A stretch of DNA of 64,000 bases from Pogona vitticeps (lineage: Eukaryota > Chordata > Lepidosauria > Squamata > Agamidae), in assembly GCF_051106095.1 (NCBI RefSeq), contig NC_135785.1:100226501-100290500 (forward strand), written 5' to 3'. The number at the start of each line of letters is the position of its first letter. Position 1 is the first letter of the stretch. Below the pieces are notes generated by a model that did no database searches, was not told where the DNA came from, and saw only the letters and a list, made by a program, of their open reading frames with translations. This document shows, piece by piece, positions 22,858 through 35,700 of this stretch. The translations under genes and the position numbers were made by a program.

Positions 22858-25800
22858 GTAAATATGCCTAGTTCCCTTTTTCTTTAGATAAGAGCAAAGA
22901 CTTCTGTTATATTGCCACAATTCTTGTGTTAACTAATAGGATTCTGGCTGCTATTGACTATGCCAGTGGCATAAATCACTTGGTGTAAATCTTAGTGAAA
23001 TGTTGCAATCCTTTTTCCTAAAAGCATAGTGCTCAGGTGCTGATGATTGTCGTATTGAAAAACATGTCAGTATAAAATCAGTGGTCAAATAGTTGGGATA
23101 ATGTACCCAAAGTTATACTTTTGAAGTCACACTGAATCTAACATGAGTTAAATATATGCTTCATTTGCACCCATGGAAGTCAACAGTGCTTATAGCTGCT
23201 CTTCACATATGGAAGAGGCAAGGTTTTATTCCCTAAGGTTGTGAAGTTCCCCACTAAAAAGAATCACACATAAGCTACCATCATTCGAAGTGAACTACAG
23301 TGGTGCCTCGCTTAGCGATGTTAATTGGTGCAGCAAAAATCGCTGCTAACCGAAAACATCGCTAAGTGATTTTAAAAAGCCCATAGGAATGCATTCTTTT
23401 TCTTTTCTTTTTCTTTTTTCTTTTTTTTCTTTTCTTTTTTCCCTTTACTTCAGCCAGCTATTCAAGTATGTAGCCCTTCATATGGAGAAGTGAAAAGTCT
23501 CCTTTTGAAACAACATAACAATTTTTTGATGTGAAAAGTTTATTTGGATAAAGGGGGAAACAGAATAAACAACAAGAAGCAAAGATAGCAGTCACACAGA
23601 GTTCAATATAAAATCAATAAAAGGCAGTCTAATGTAGCTAGTTACATATTATTCACTTGCATAGTGTATTGAGTTTCAGGGAATCTGCAGAATTCATTCT
23701 TGAGAGAATGGTCTGAGGGAGCATGTTAGAAACTATGAGTAAGTAAATTCTCACTTTAATGTGAATTATAAGTTCAAAATAAGCAAGTCTCTTAGGGGGA
23801 ACTAATTGTTTTGCCCAGACAAGTGAATGATTTCTGATATCATTGCTAGCTAGCCAATCAAAAAAAAAAATCACAAAAACAAGACCACCTTTGCACTGAT
23901 CCTAAAATGCTTTCTCAAAAGAACTGGAGCAAAGTAAGAACTGGATAGAAAGATGAGGTAATAATTTTGGTGCATATTGGGAAACAAAGAGAAGAGATAA
24001 TCCTATCCAAGGATCCTAGCACAGGACCAACATACCAGGCTCTTGTTCCAGTGCTTTAGTATGGACTATGACTTGAAATATTATACTACTATAAATCTTA
24101 AGTGATGTTTTGTTTTTTTATGGAATTGTTTATTTTAGTGGAATGGAAGATTTCCTAAGCGAGTAGTTCTTGAAGCAATATATAAATACTTGAAGAAATA
24201 AATAAGAGTATGAATATATGTTGATTTTTTGCTTTTTAATTTTTTTTTAATGTTGCAGAGGACAATAGCGAAAGTGCAAAGCATCCTGCTCGGAGCAATG
24301 TGATTTCCTCTGACATGGACTATCGAGCTGGCTCCTCTTTTGAGCTTTCTCCTTCTGATAGCTCTGATGGGACTTATATGTGGGATGAAGAAGGATTGGA
24401 GCCCATTGGAAATGTCCATCCATGTGGAAGTTATGAGTCTTCGGAAATGAATAGTATAGTAAGTATGGTTTGTTTGTATTAATTCTTTGTATTGTGTTTG
24501 CAGTTCATGAAAAGGGGCAGAGAGAATAAAGAAATGAAACTAGAACATGTGAGATAATGGTATTGTAACCCCCTGATGCTTCTGTAAAGCTGGAACAACA
24601 CTACCAGTTGTGAGCATGTGCCAAATAAAGTATGACTACTTGGTTTTTTAAATTGTTAATAATTTTAGAAGTTAATAATTTAGCACTGCAGGTTTCAGTA
24701 AGTTACATTATGAGGTAATGTGTAAAATGGTTGGTTAATGTGTAAAATGTTTTTATTTGAACTTAAGATTAGAGATCAGAATAGTTTCTGTTTTCTGCTT
24801 ATAAAAATATTCTGTACCTATAGTTGTTTTGAATAACTTACTATAAGTACTTAAAAATATAAGATGTGACCGTTTTATATTTGTGGTGGTTATATTATCT
24901 ATTGTGGCTCAGTAGCACCATGTTTTTTTTTTCTCTTTGCATACCTAGTTGCTCAACTAACAGGTCAAGAGGCTGGTTACTTGGAGCATGACTAACTTGC
25001 AAGGCATAGCCAGAAGGAGGTGGATGAAGATACAAAAAGTGCCTAGAAACTGTCCATTTCATTTGATGGCTAAAATTCTGTTGGCATAAATTTATGCTGT
25101 CCAAGTTGGAAGAGCTCATCATATGGCAATGGATAAATTACATTATATTAAATTGAAAATGTTCTATTTCCTCCCCCACACCCCCGCAGATTCTGAGGCT
25201 TGCTCAGGGTCCCTCTTGCCTTTGGGAAGTTTTTGGAAAATTGCAGCAGTAGTTGTGCTGCTGGATCATGACTGCCAATGACGATGTGGCAGTGATTTTC
25301 CAATATTAAAGGCTTCCTTCCCCTGCCCCAAGGCTCCTAAAAAGCTTCCTAGAGGTGAAAAAGATTGCTAGTGAACCTCAGAACCTGAGGGGGGTAGGAA
25401 GTTTTTAGTTAGATTAAATTAAAAATGCCTACCAATTGGATTTCAGCCAATATGCTGTGATCTTCCTATAAAATGTGTGTCTGAAAGGGAATGCTGGGTA
25501 TATTCTAAGATGCAGTCTATATACACAGTAATACACAGAAGGTCTGGCCAGTGCTATATGGGAACTAAGTATGTACAGTGGTGCCCCGCATAGCGACGAT
25601 AATCCGTTCCAGGAAAATCGTCGCTATCCGGAATTGTCGCTATACGGAACGAAAAACCCCATAGGAACGCATTAAATCCCATTTAATGCGTTCCTATGGG
25701 GAAAAAACTCACCGCTATGCGGAAATCCTCCATCCAGCCACCATTTTTGCTGCCCGGTAAGCGAGGAAATGGCGCGAAAATGCCGTGGGCGGCCATTTTT

Positions 25801-26545
25801 TCCGGTGGCCATTTCGGAACCACCGATCAGCTGTTTTCTAAACATCACAATACGAAAATAGGTAAGCAAAATGCTTACCGATCATCGCAATGCGATTTTA
25901 AGCCATTAAAACCATCGCAATGCAATCGCTTTTGCGATCACAAAATTTACATTGCTATGCGGATTCGTCATCAAACGGGGCACTCGCTCTACGGGGCACC
26001 ACTGTACTGTAAAGCATGGCTGTACATCCTCTGTAATCTGCGAGAATGGTGTGGCTGATGCCTGTGCAGAAAATGTTCTTGGACGTAAAGAGATTGAAAA
26101 CCAAATGGACTAGAGTAAGAGGAACACAAACTGCAGAAAAGTATAAATGTAATGGCCTGTTGGATCAGAAACAATAAGTTTTGCAGATACTTATTGTACT
26201 TGTGAATTGAAAGAAGAACATAGCACAGTGGTTCCCAAACTTTTTCACTGGCCACAGTGTTGCCACTGTTGCGAACCCCGTGTCCCTTATTTATTATTCC
26301 CTCACAAAGGCTCGCTGGTGCGTTCCCTTTATGCTGCCACCCGTGGATTATCTGAATCCACAATATCATTAACATATGTCTGGACACTTGTCTTGCGAAC
26401 AAACAAAACGTATTTATTGAAGTGAAACAGTATTTCAAACAGTATTAGAAATCTTTCAGCTGCCTAGAGTGGTCGCAAGACCAGATAGGCGGCATATAAG
26501 TAGAATGAATGAATGAATGAATGAATGAATGAATGAATGAATGAA

Positions 26546-26589
<44 letters not shown>

Positions 26590-29500
26590 CAAAGTTCATT
26601 GGCCTTAGCCTATCAGTTTCCTCATTACTTTGTTACTCTTTGTTTAGTTTCATAAACACATCACCAACCTATCTCTTTCTAGCCAGTTCTTTTTATCTCC
26701 TCATCAATTCCCTAACCAGTTCCTAGCTCATCCCTATCTCTTTGCTATCTTACTCCTATTTCTACCTGATTCCTCTCTGCTCCCTATCTGACTCCTCCTT
26801 CAGCCAAGCCTCATATATCAATTGACTCTGCCTCTCCAGCTCTCTCAGAGGCTCTTGCAAATAAGCTCTTGAGCGTGAGTGGCAGAAATGACAGGGCCAA
26901 TCGCTACAGATACTTTGAGTTAGGGGGGATGGAGAGGGAAGGTGAAGCACCCCTGGCTGGGTTTGGTGGTGCCCCAGGGTGCTGCAGCACACAGTTTGGG
27001 AACTACTGATGTACCCTTTCTTAAGCAGAAATGGTTTTGAGAATTTCTGGGTGATTTTGTAAACAAGTTCAGATTTTTCTCTCTCTCCTTCATGATATAA
27101 TTTTGTGGCTTGGTTCTCAGAGGTTTTCATTTTTATCATTGGTGTGTCTTGAGGAAGGTGCCTTGTAACCATATCTAAATGAAAAAAATTGGCTAATTCT
27201 TCCATACTGATGAAAAAGAATAGTGTTGCTTCAGTCAAAGGCTGGAGTACCGTATATGTAGATGACCATTCTCAGTGAGATCCAGAGCCTGAAGTCCTGT
27301 TGCTCAACATACTTAGTTGCAACTAGAGCTGGTCCATTGAATCAGTGGGATTTGGTTCTACTGATGCAGGAGGCTTAGTCTAGTTGCAGCTTAACTATGC
27401 TAAGCAAGAAAGTTTCAGCCAGAGTCTGCTTAGATGTCTGATTAGTATAGCTATCAAGTATTGATGAGTGTCAACAAATATTGTCAGGGAGATTGATTAT
27501 AAGGCTTCAGACTTTCTTTTTTTATTTTTGGGCAACATCTCAGTCACAATGATAATAGGCTTATGTGATTCTTTTACAAAACAATATATGATGGACCGTC
27601 TTTAGATATCCTTGCAAATAATTGTGGTATCTAAAAAAAGTCTTCCTTTTGTGTACTCACTAATGATGAAATGAAGCTGAAATCCCTACTACCTGGGCAT
27701 GCTGGCCAAACCTAGCTAAAATAGGTAACTGAAAAATTAAAGAACCTGAAAATAATAAATTAGCAATTGTAATGAAATACAGCACAGCAGATGAAATAAC
27801 AAGTGAACAAAAGCCAGACCTAAAACAGGAAAGAGAGAGAGAGATTGAGCTCTATTGTTGCACATGGTGAAGACAAATCAAAATTGCATAGGTTTCAGCT
27901 GGAATCCGAACTACAGTCACACAGGTGACCAGATGATATCCAGAACTGACAATTTTGCTGATTCGGTGCAAAGACCAAAACACATCTTTCCCGTATATTT
28001 GCCTGCAAGAGGTCTGGTGGCAGTATGAAGCAGGCCTATGGGAACAGCCAGTACTTTATAGTGTCAGTCCTGCTTTCTGCTCAGTGTACACTTATGTCCA
28101 GATCAGAGACATTTTTTAAGAGGCTGTACTGATCTGGCTTACACATTAGGCTACCAATAGTATAAAATACTGTTATTTGCTGTGGTATTATCATTATTGT
28201 GACGGTGGCCATATAAAGTATAATCATTTTTATTTATTTATTTATTGTATTTATACCCCGCCTATCTAGTCATTTCGACCACTCTAGGCAGCTAATCATG
28301 TCCAATCTCAAGCACAACTCTTACCAAATTCTTATTGTGAGTGAAGGAGTGTCACACTGGGGTCCATAATGTTAGTTTTGATAATGTAAAGTAAATGACT
28401 TCCTGAATATTTGTAGTAAAGTTTGTGTTTTTCGCATTTAGTATTGGAATCCTGGTGTACCAAAAAAAGAGACAACTTTTAATCGCTTCCTGTATTTCCC
28501 TCTAAGTGGTTAGTTCTGATTTCTGTGGTTACAACTGCTACATAAGACAAGCAAGTATTTCCTCTTTTGTCAAGAGAGCTCTGGCAGAAAGTGGATGATC
28601 TTTAGTATTGTAGAAGAGCTGGGTGGTGGTACTTATCACAAAAACTGTTTAAAATATAAACAAAAATTGTCAGTGATGTGCAGTGTAGAGTTGGAAGTAT
28701 AACTTGCTAGGCATTTTGATGCAGTGGATTTGGTTAAACCACAGGTGTAGTGAGGAAAGTGACTTTTAAAAGAATTTGTGGAGATGTCATATTAGTTTTT
28801 TGCAGCAAACGTAAAGCATTTGCTGGATACAGTCTGCTCACTGGATGTTTAAGTATATAAATGTAGTATCAGCAGGGAGTGAACACTGATGTCAGTGACA
28901 GCGTGACAGATGTGCTGTACCTAGACAGAATAAGCTCCAATTTTTCAGAGACAGATTCTGGATAAAGGTCATGCAGATTGAGGTTACTGATGGAGACAAG
29001 ATCAACACCAGAGTAAGCGCAGGATCCTGGACATCTGTTGTTCCCCCTCCATGCCCTTTCACCCTTGGATTGTCAGTGGTGTTCTGGCATATATGATCTA
29101 GGGTGGTGTTTTAGTATGGCTTCTGTCAGTGATCCTGTTGTTGCTCCACAAATGCCAGATATTTTAATATCAACTTTATTTTTAACTAAACCACATCACA
29201 TAGGTTTTTGGTGGATTTTAATTGCTGAGAGAAAACGGGGTATCTATATTTGGATGGTGAAAGTTGTGTATATTTTAACTTTTTTTTTGTAGTGTTTTCC
29301 AGTTTTACCTTGGGGAAGAGCACCTCATTTCGTTGCACCCACTTGTGAGCGCAATGACAAATAAATTTCTTATGTCTTATGTCTTATGTCTTAAATGGAT
29401 TCCACATCACCCAAGGAAGCAATTGTATTGTAAGCAATCCTGGAGAATGTACAAAATTATATTCATATGGAGAGGGGAAAAAGGCCCCAGGAATAATTTT

Positions 29501-32500
29501 AGTTAGAATTAGAAAAATAGGTCTCTTGAGATATGCTATTTCTCATTTCCATATATTGCTGCTAAAAAGTATATGCCCCTGGAGACAAAAACTCCAGTTT
29601 ATGCCGTTTGGGAACTGCAGAATTTTCAGAAAGTATCTGAACCTGAAAAATGTGGCAGTCTTTTCAGCATAACCTCCCCCTTTTATCTTTGCAAAACCCT
29701 CACACCTTTCCACTATGATAATTAAACTGCCTCTTTTTAAAATTTATTTTTAATTTTTGAAAAACTAGGGATAAGATAAGGAGTGCAGAAGGTAAAAAAG
29801 GATGTGGGGGGGAGAAAGAGGAGGGAGGAGAACACAAGATGTACTGTCATCTAAACTGTTCGTGTTGCAATATCAAGTCCACTTTTTCACCTTTCTACAA
29901 TTTGATTGCCCTCTAGGTTTCTACTTACAGTTACATATTAGTTTAATTCTATGTTACTCAAGCTCTATTTGCTGACTCAAGCCATTTATGTAACAAATCC
30001 CATCATTCAGTTGCCTTTTGTATTGGACAGTCTTACATCACTTCTGGTAGTATATCCATTTCTGCCACTTCCCATATCTTCTCAATGAGTTCCTCTTGTT
30101 TCGGTATCTCCGATTTCTTCCAGTTCTTGGCATAAAGAATTCTGGCTGCAGTGACTATATACGGTATATAACTAGGTAGTTTTTTGTCTTATCTATATTA
30201 TCCAGTATAATGCTCAGTAAAAACAATTCCGGGGTTAGTGGAATATTACAAAGCAATATTTTTTTGTAATAGAGTATGTTCTGTTATCCAATACTGTTTC
30301 ACTACTCTAGAAGTCCATCACATATGGTAAAAGCTTCCCTCTTGTACTTCACACTTCCAACAGACATTTGACACCTCTGTATAAATGTTTGACAATTTTT
30401 GGAGTCATATACCATCTATAAAACATCTTATATATGTTCTCCTTAAAATTTACCGATTTTATGAGCTTTATATTATTTTTCCATATTTGCAACCATTGAT
30501 CAATATCAATATTATGTCCTATATTTTGTGCCCACCTAATCATGTATTCTCCTACCATCTCTTCTTGCATTTCAGTTTCAAGCAAATAATCATACATTTT
30601 CTTAATCACTTTGTCATTTGAACCCAGCAAACGTTTTTCAAATACCGTTCATTCCGTGTAAAAGCCCTCTATTTTATCTTTTGAGTACCTAGGTCCCATT
30701 TGTACTCTAGACCAGAGGTCCCCAACCTTTTTGGGACCGCAGACTGGTTGGGGGTGCAGGCTCCATATATGTGGGTGTATGGAGGCACCCCTGCGCTCGT
30801 GGGTGGGCATGTCGCACTTGCGACATGCCCCTCTGCAAGCGCGACACGCTCACTGTGTGTGTGTGGGAGATCCTTCTCCACAGCCCAGTTCCAGGAAGCC
30901 CACGGACCGGCACCAGGCCGTGGACCAGGGGTTGGGGACCCCGATCTAGACCACCAGTCTATATACAGTATATGTTTTGTGTTTCTAACTCATCTTTGGA
31001 CCTTAACTCATAATGCTTTTTAAACAGATCTTGACATCTTAAAAAGTTTCGCTTCTGTCATGAGATTAGGTTGTGTAAAGGCCTCTATAGGTGATACCCA
31101 GGCTGGTGTTTTTTTTGGTAAATCTGCTATATAATCTTTTTCCAAGTCCCTAGTAAGGCTCTTCTTTATAGTATGAGTTGAAACTTTTCTGCTCTTTTTT
31201 TTGTACCATAGAAAAGCATGTCAACCTAACTGTAGATCATGTCCTTTCAACTTGAGTAGTCTATCATTATCTAAAGTTATCCATTCCTTTATCCAGAGTA
31301 ACAGGCTCTATAATACAATGTCCAATCTGGGAGACCAAAACCTGCTCTTTGTTTGGTATCTTGCATTGCTTTGATTTTAATTATTGTTTTTTTTTACCTT
31401 GCCACACAAGTCTCATGATTATTTTATCAAGTTCTTGGAAAAATGACTGTTTTAATATTATGGGAATTGTCTGGAATAAAATAAAATTTTAGGTAGCACA
31501 TTCTTTTTGATGGTTGCTATTCTTCCCATCAGTGATAGCTGTAATTTATCCCATCTCTCTAAACTATTATGCATCTCTTTAATAACTTCATATAATTATC
31601 TTTGAATAATGTACTAGTTTTCTTTGTAATTTGAATCCCTAAGTATCTGACTCTCTTCTCTTCTTGATAGCCCTTTCTATTAATTTCTGCCACTCTTTAT
31701 CTCTTATATTTTTAATAATTTCAGTTAGAGTTAGAAAAATAGGGCTCATGAGATCTGTTATTTCTCATTTCCATATATTGCTGTTAAAAAGTATATGCTC
31801 CTCCCTGGAGACAAAAACTCCAGTTTATGCAGTTTGGAAACTGTAGAATTTTCATAAAGTGTCTGAACCTGAAAAATGTGTCAGTCTTTTCAGCGTAACC
31901 TCCCCTTTTAATCTTTGCAAAACCTTCACACCGTTCCACTATGATAATCAAGCCTCCTATTAACATGCACATACACACACTCTCTCCCACACCCACACCC
32001 CCATACACCAAATTTTAAAGTGAACACAAAAGTAAAAAATATTTTAAATTAGAAATAAAAAGTTTTACTTGTAAAAAATAGTAAAAAGGTATATATTGCA
32101 GAAAATTAAAGTTGATAAAAATTACTGTTTTTCTTCATGGAAATCTCGGCCTCACTCCTTCTCTGGGGGGGCCACATCCCCCAGTTTTGGAACAAGTGTT
32201 GTAGATTGAGTAATATACTGAGTAGTTGGGGAGAGAGAAAGATTAACCTAAGTAATCTGTATAGAAACTGTGGAGCCTAAGGCCTCAATCCAAGAACAAT
32301 TGGAATCAAATTTGAAAACGTTTAAACAATAGATTATGTGAGTATAGTTTCATAACACAGAATTAGAATTCATAATCCTAGTTACACAATAAGATCCTTG
32401 AGCTCTAACTTTGAATTGAAACTCTCATGTAGGGCTTTTTGTTAAAACCAAAAAACATTTTAACAACGTATTAATTTTCAGAGGCCCTCTCTGACAAAAA

Positions 32501-32668
32501 TCAGTTCATATGCGGTGGTCTTTCACAGTGAAGCCAAAAACAAATTAGTTTGGCTCCTATGTGGCATCCTGTCCTCCTTTTAGCAATCTGTAGTAACAGT
32601 CAAATCAGTTTGGGCTAGTTTACTGCTTTTGATATTTTATTTATTTATTTAAAATATTTTAATTCCAC

Positions 32669-32717
<49 letters not shown>

Positions 32718-35700
32718 TGTTCTCTCTCTCTCCCTCTCTTACTCACACTCTCTCACACACTCATTCTCTGAATGTTAGAAATCAGACAGGGTTGAAATTT
32801 GTGCTAATTTTATTTTACTTTTACTAAGATTAGGAAAGTTTGTTATTTGGAATGCCATAACTGGATTTCTGCAAGGCTGAACAAAGTAAGTGAACCCTTG
32901 TTCTGCTAGCGCTCACTGCTGAAGTCAAATGTGGAAATTTTTTTGTCTACAATATAAGTAGTTAACCTTCTTGGAAAAAAATAAATTTTCCTACTAAGAC
33001 ATAGACATTCTCAATAAAACAGCATGTACTATCTTTCTTGTTCATTATCTGGGATAAGAATGTATATGCAGGATGTGACAGTCCTCTTTTTAGAAGCTTT
33101 CATTTATGAGACACAAGAAGCCATCATACATTTCCCGAGGCTTTATTTATGTATATGGCATTTGTAAGTAATTGTAACGAGTCACATAGATTTATAGAAA
33201 TACAGACATTTTAATGCTAATAGTTTCAGTAAAGTAAAATTTGTTGTTTGAAAGAGTAGCTTTAGTCATTAGTGTCATGAACTCTTTGTAAACTTGGTTG
33301 ACCTGTTGTGGTGAACATTTTCATATACTGTAGTGTTTGGTCAGTTCATGGATGAAGGCTAGATGGCAGCACAGGAACATAGTTTGATGTTTCCATGTTC
33401 AAGTATTGAAAGGATAGGTGTTTTCATCTGCTCCTGTATTCTTAGAGTGAGATGTAAAATATATAATTCTGATATTTGTAACTATTTGCATAACTGCAAA
33501 TTCATTGTAGGTGACAGAGTTCTCACTTGTAAGCTCTGCTGAACTTTGCATGGCAAGAACTAGGGTTTGTCCTGGGTACCTCATCAGGTAGAAGTTTTGC
33601 ATGTCTTAGCAGAAGCTACTGGTGTTTCTTTACGGATAAGAAACCTTGACACTAAGTTTGAAGAAGTGGCCAAGTTCTTAGAGGAATTTCAGGATACACA
33701 TCTAATCCTTGCCAAGCCTTGGTCTGCAGAGGGCCATTAAAGCAATGAGGAGGTTGTGGTGGAGTTTTTTAAAGTTCTCTGCGAACAGCAAAGCTTTAGG
33801 CGTCTGGTAGTTTTTTTGAGAGGCATATTCTACAATGCCTGATTAGCAGCGAAACTACCATTCCCTAATACTTTGCTAATCCCATGAATTTAGAAAGCTC
33901 TGCCCATGTCCTTCTCTATGCTTTAATGGCCATCTGCAGAGAGAGCCTTGGCAGGGAACAGGGGTATATCTTGCAATTTCTCTGAGAGCTTGGATTTTTT
34001 TTTTTACTAAAACTGTCAAAGTTGTAGACATAGGGATTCTTACCAAAATCTTCTAGTTGTAGTGGGTTAAAAAAAATCAGAAATTCCATGCCTGGTCTTG
34101 CACCTTGTTCATTTACACCAATGTATGATGTTTTTTCATAAAAATATTCATAGTTGTCGATGTAAAGCATTCTTTTGTTACAGTAGGTAGAAAATTTGGA
34201 ATGAACAAGCAAAAAATTTCTTGGACAAAATGGAGAAGTACAGTGGTGCCTCGCTTAACGGGCCCTCCATTTGACGACGAAATCGCTAGTCGTTGATGTT
34301 TTTGCGAAAGCGACTGCAAAATTATGTTCCCTATGGGGGAATTTCACTTTGCTATGATCGGTTCCCTGCTTCGGGAACCGATCATTGCAAAGCGATGATT
34401 TTCGGCCAGCTGATCGGCGGTTTCAAAATGGCCACTGGGTAAACAAAATGGCCACCCGCTGTTTTCTGGGATGAATTCCTCGCTGCACAGGCAGCGCAAA
34501 TGGCCGCGCTATGGAGGATCTTCGCTGGACGGTGAGTTTCAAGCCCCTAGGAACGCATTAATCGGGTTTTAACACATTCCTATGGGCTTTTCAAAATCGC
34601 ATTACGACGTTTTCGTTTTACAGCGATTTCGCTGGAACGAATTAACGTCGTAATGTGAGGCACCACTGTATTTCATGTAGTATTCTAGTGAGTTCTGTTG
34701 TGGTTTACTTCTGTTTTGCTTAGTAAAGAGCATATTTTAATGGTTTGAACCAACTGTTCTAAAAAATGAATCCTTCCTCATTATCAGTGTGAGGAATTGT
34801 TACTATGCTCAGCTGTTTCTACATTTGTATGAAAAAATGTACATCTGTATTACATTTATGCTTAACAACCGTAGTATTATGAGTTTGGGTAAGCTTTGTC
34901 AAGAAATTCCAGTGGAAAAATACTGAATTGCTTCTGAAATGCAAGTAGATGATGTTTGTCCAAATGAGCTTTTCTCTAATTTCTAATTCAGCAAAATATT
35001 TTTATTGTTGTTTTTGCTTGCCATAATCAGTAAGAGAGGACAGAGAGGTGGTGGTATTACGGGCGAATAGTAGTGTTTGTTTCTTACATGACTACACACT
35101 TATTTGTTCATAAAATTATTTAGTTAAGTTTCAGGGAGATTGAAGATGATAATGGCAAGGTGGGTGGATGCTCCTCCCTGATTGGATAGCAAGATGATTA
35201 GGTTGAAAGGGCTCCCATACTTACCCTTGGTTGCCATGGTAGCTGCAGTAATGAACCTGTGTCCAGCCTCTGGCTCTTGTTCATGGTTCCCTCACTGTGA
35301 AGTGTTTGTACTATTTATCTTCCTTTTTTTTCTTTTAAAGGTATGGATTTTGCTGTTTTAGTGGCACAACTTGTGTCAGGAAACACTAACATGCAGTTCA
35401 GAATTCAACACCATAAATTAGAGCTTTATATATTGAAAGTAGGTTATTGGCTCTCTCTCGGGATAGTATTAATGTTTTAATCATCAGACAAGCTTTCCTT
35501 CTGTCACACATTTTAGGTGACAATTTTAAGATAGCAAGGTACATTTACTATTTCTTGGTTACATATTTGAACTGACACTGTGACACAGTCCAGTGAATGA
35601 ACCAGGAATTATGCTGTTAATAACTTCATATTGTACTCTAGTACTGTAACTAGTTTGCTTCTCACACTCTTGTCACTTTACAGTTTTAATTAGATGAGTC

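Noticed and set aside
26762-27238. Minus-strand open frame of 158 codons
   Set aside because: It crosses the right end of a hAT-like element into unrelated intron sequence, with no domain and no splice support.
29492-31956. The pair of 240-base direct repeats as the LTRs of a retroviral-type element
   Set aside because: The repeats do not begin and end as LTRs usually do, no primer-binding or polypurine features were seen at the inner edges, and the interior is clearly L1 on the opposite strand.
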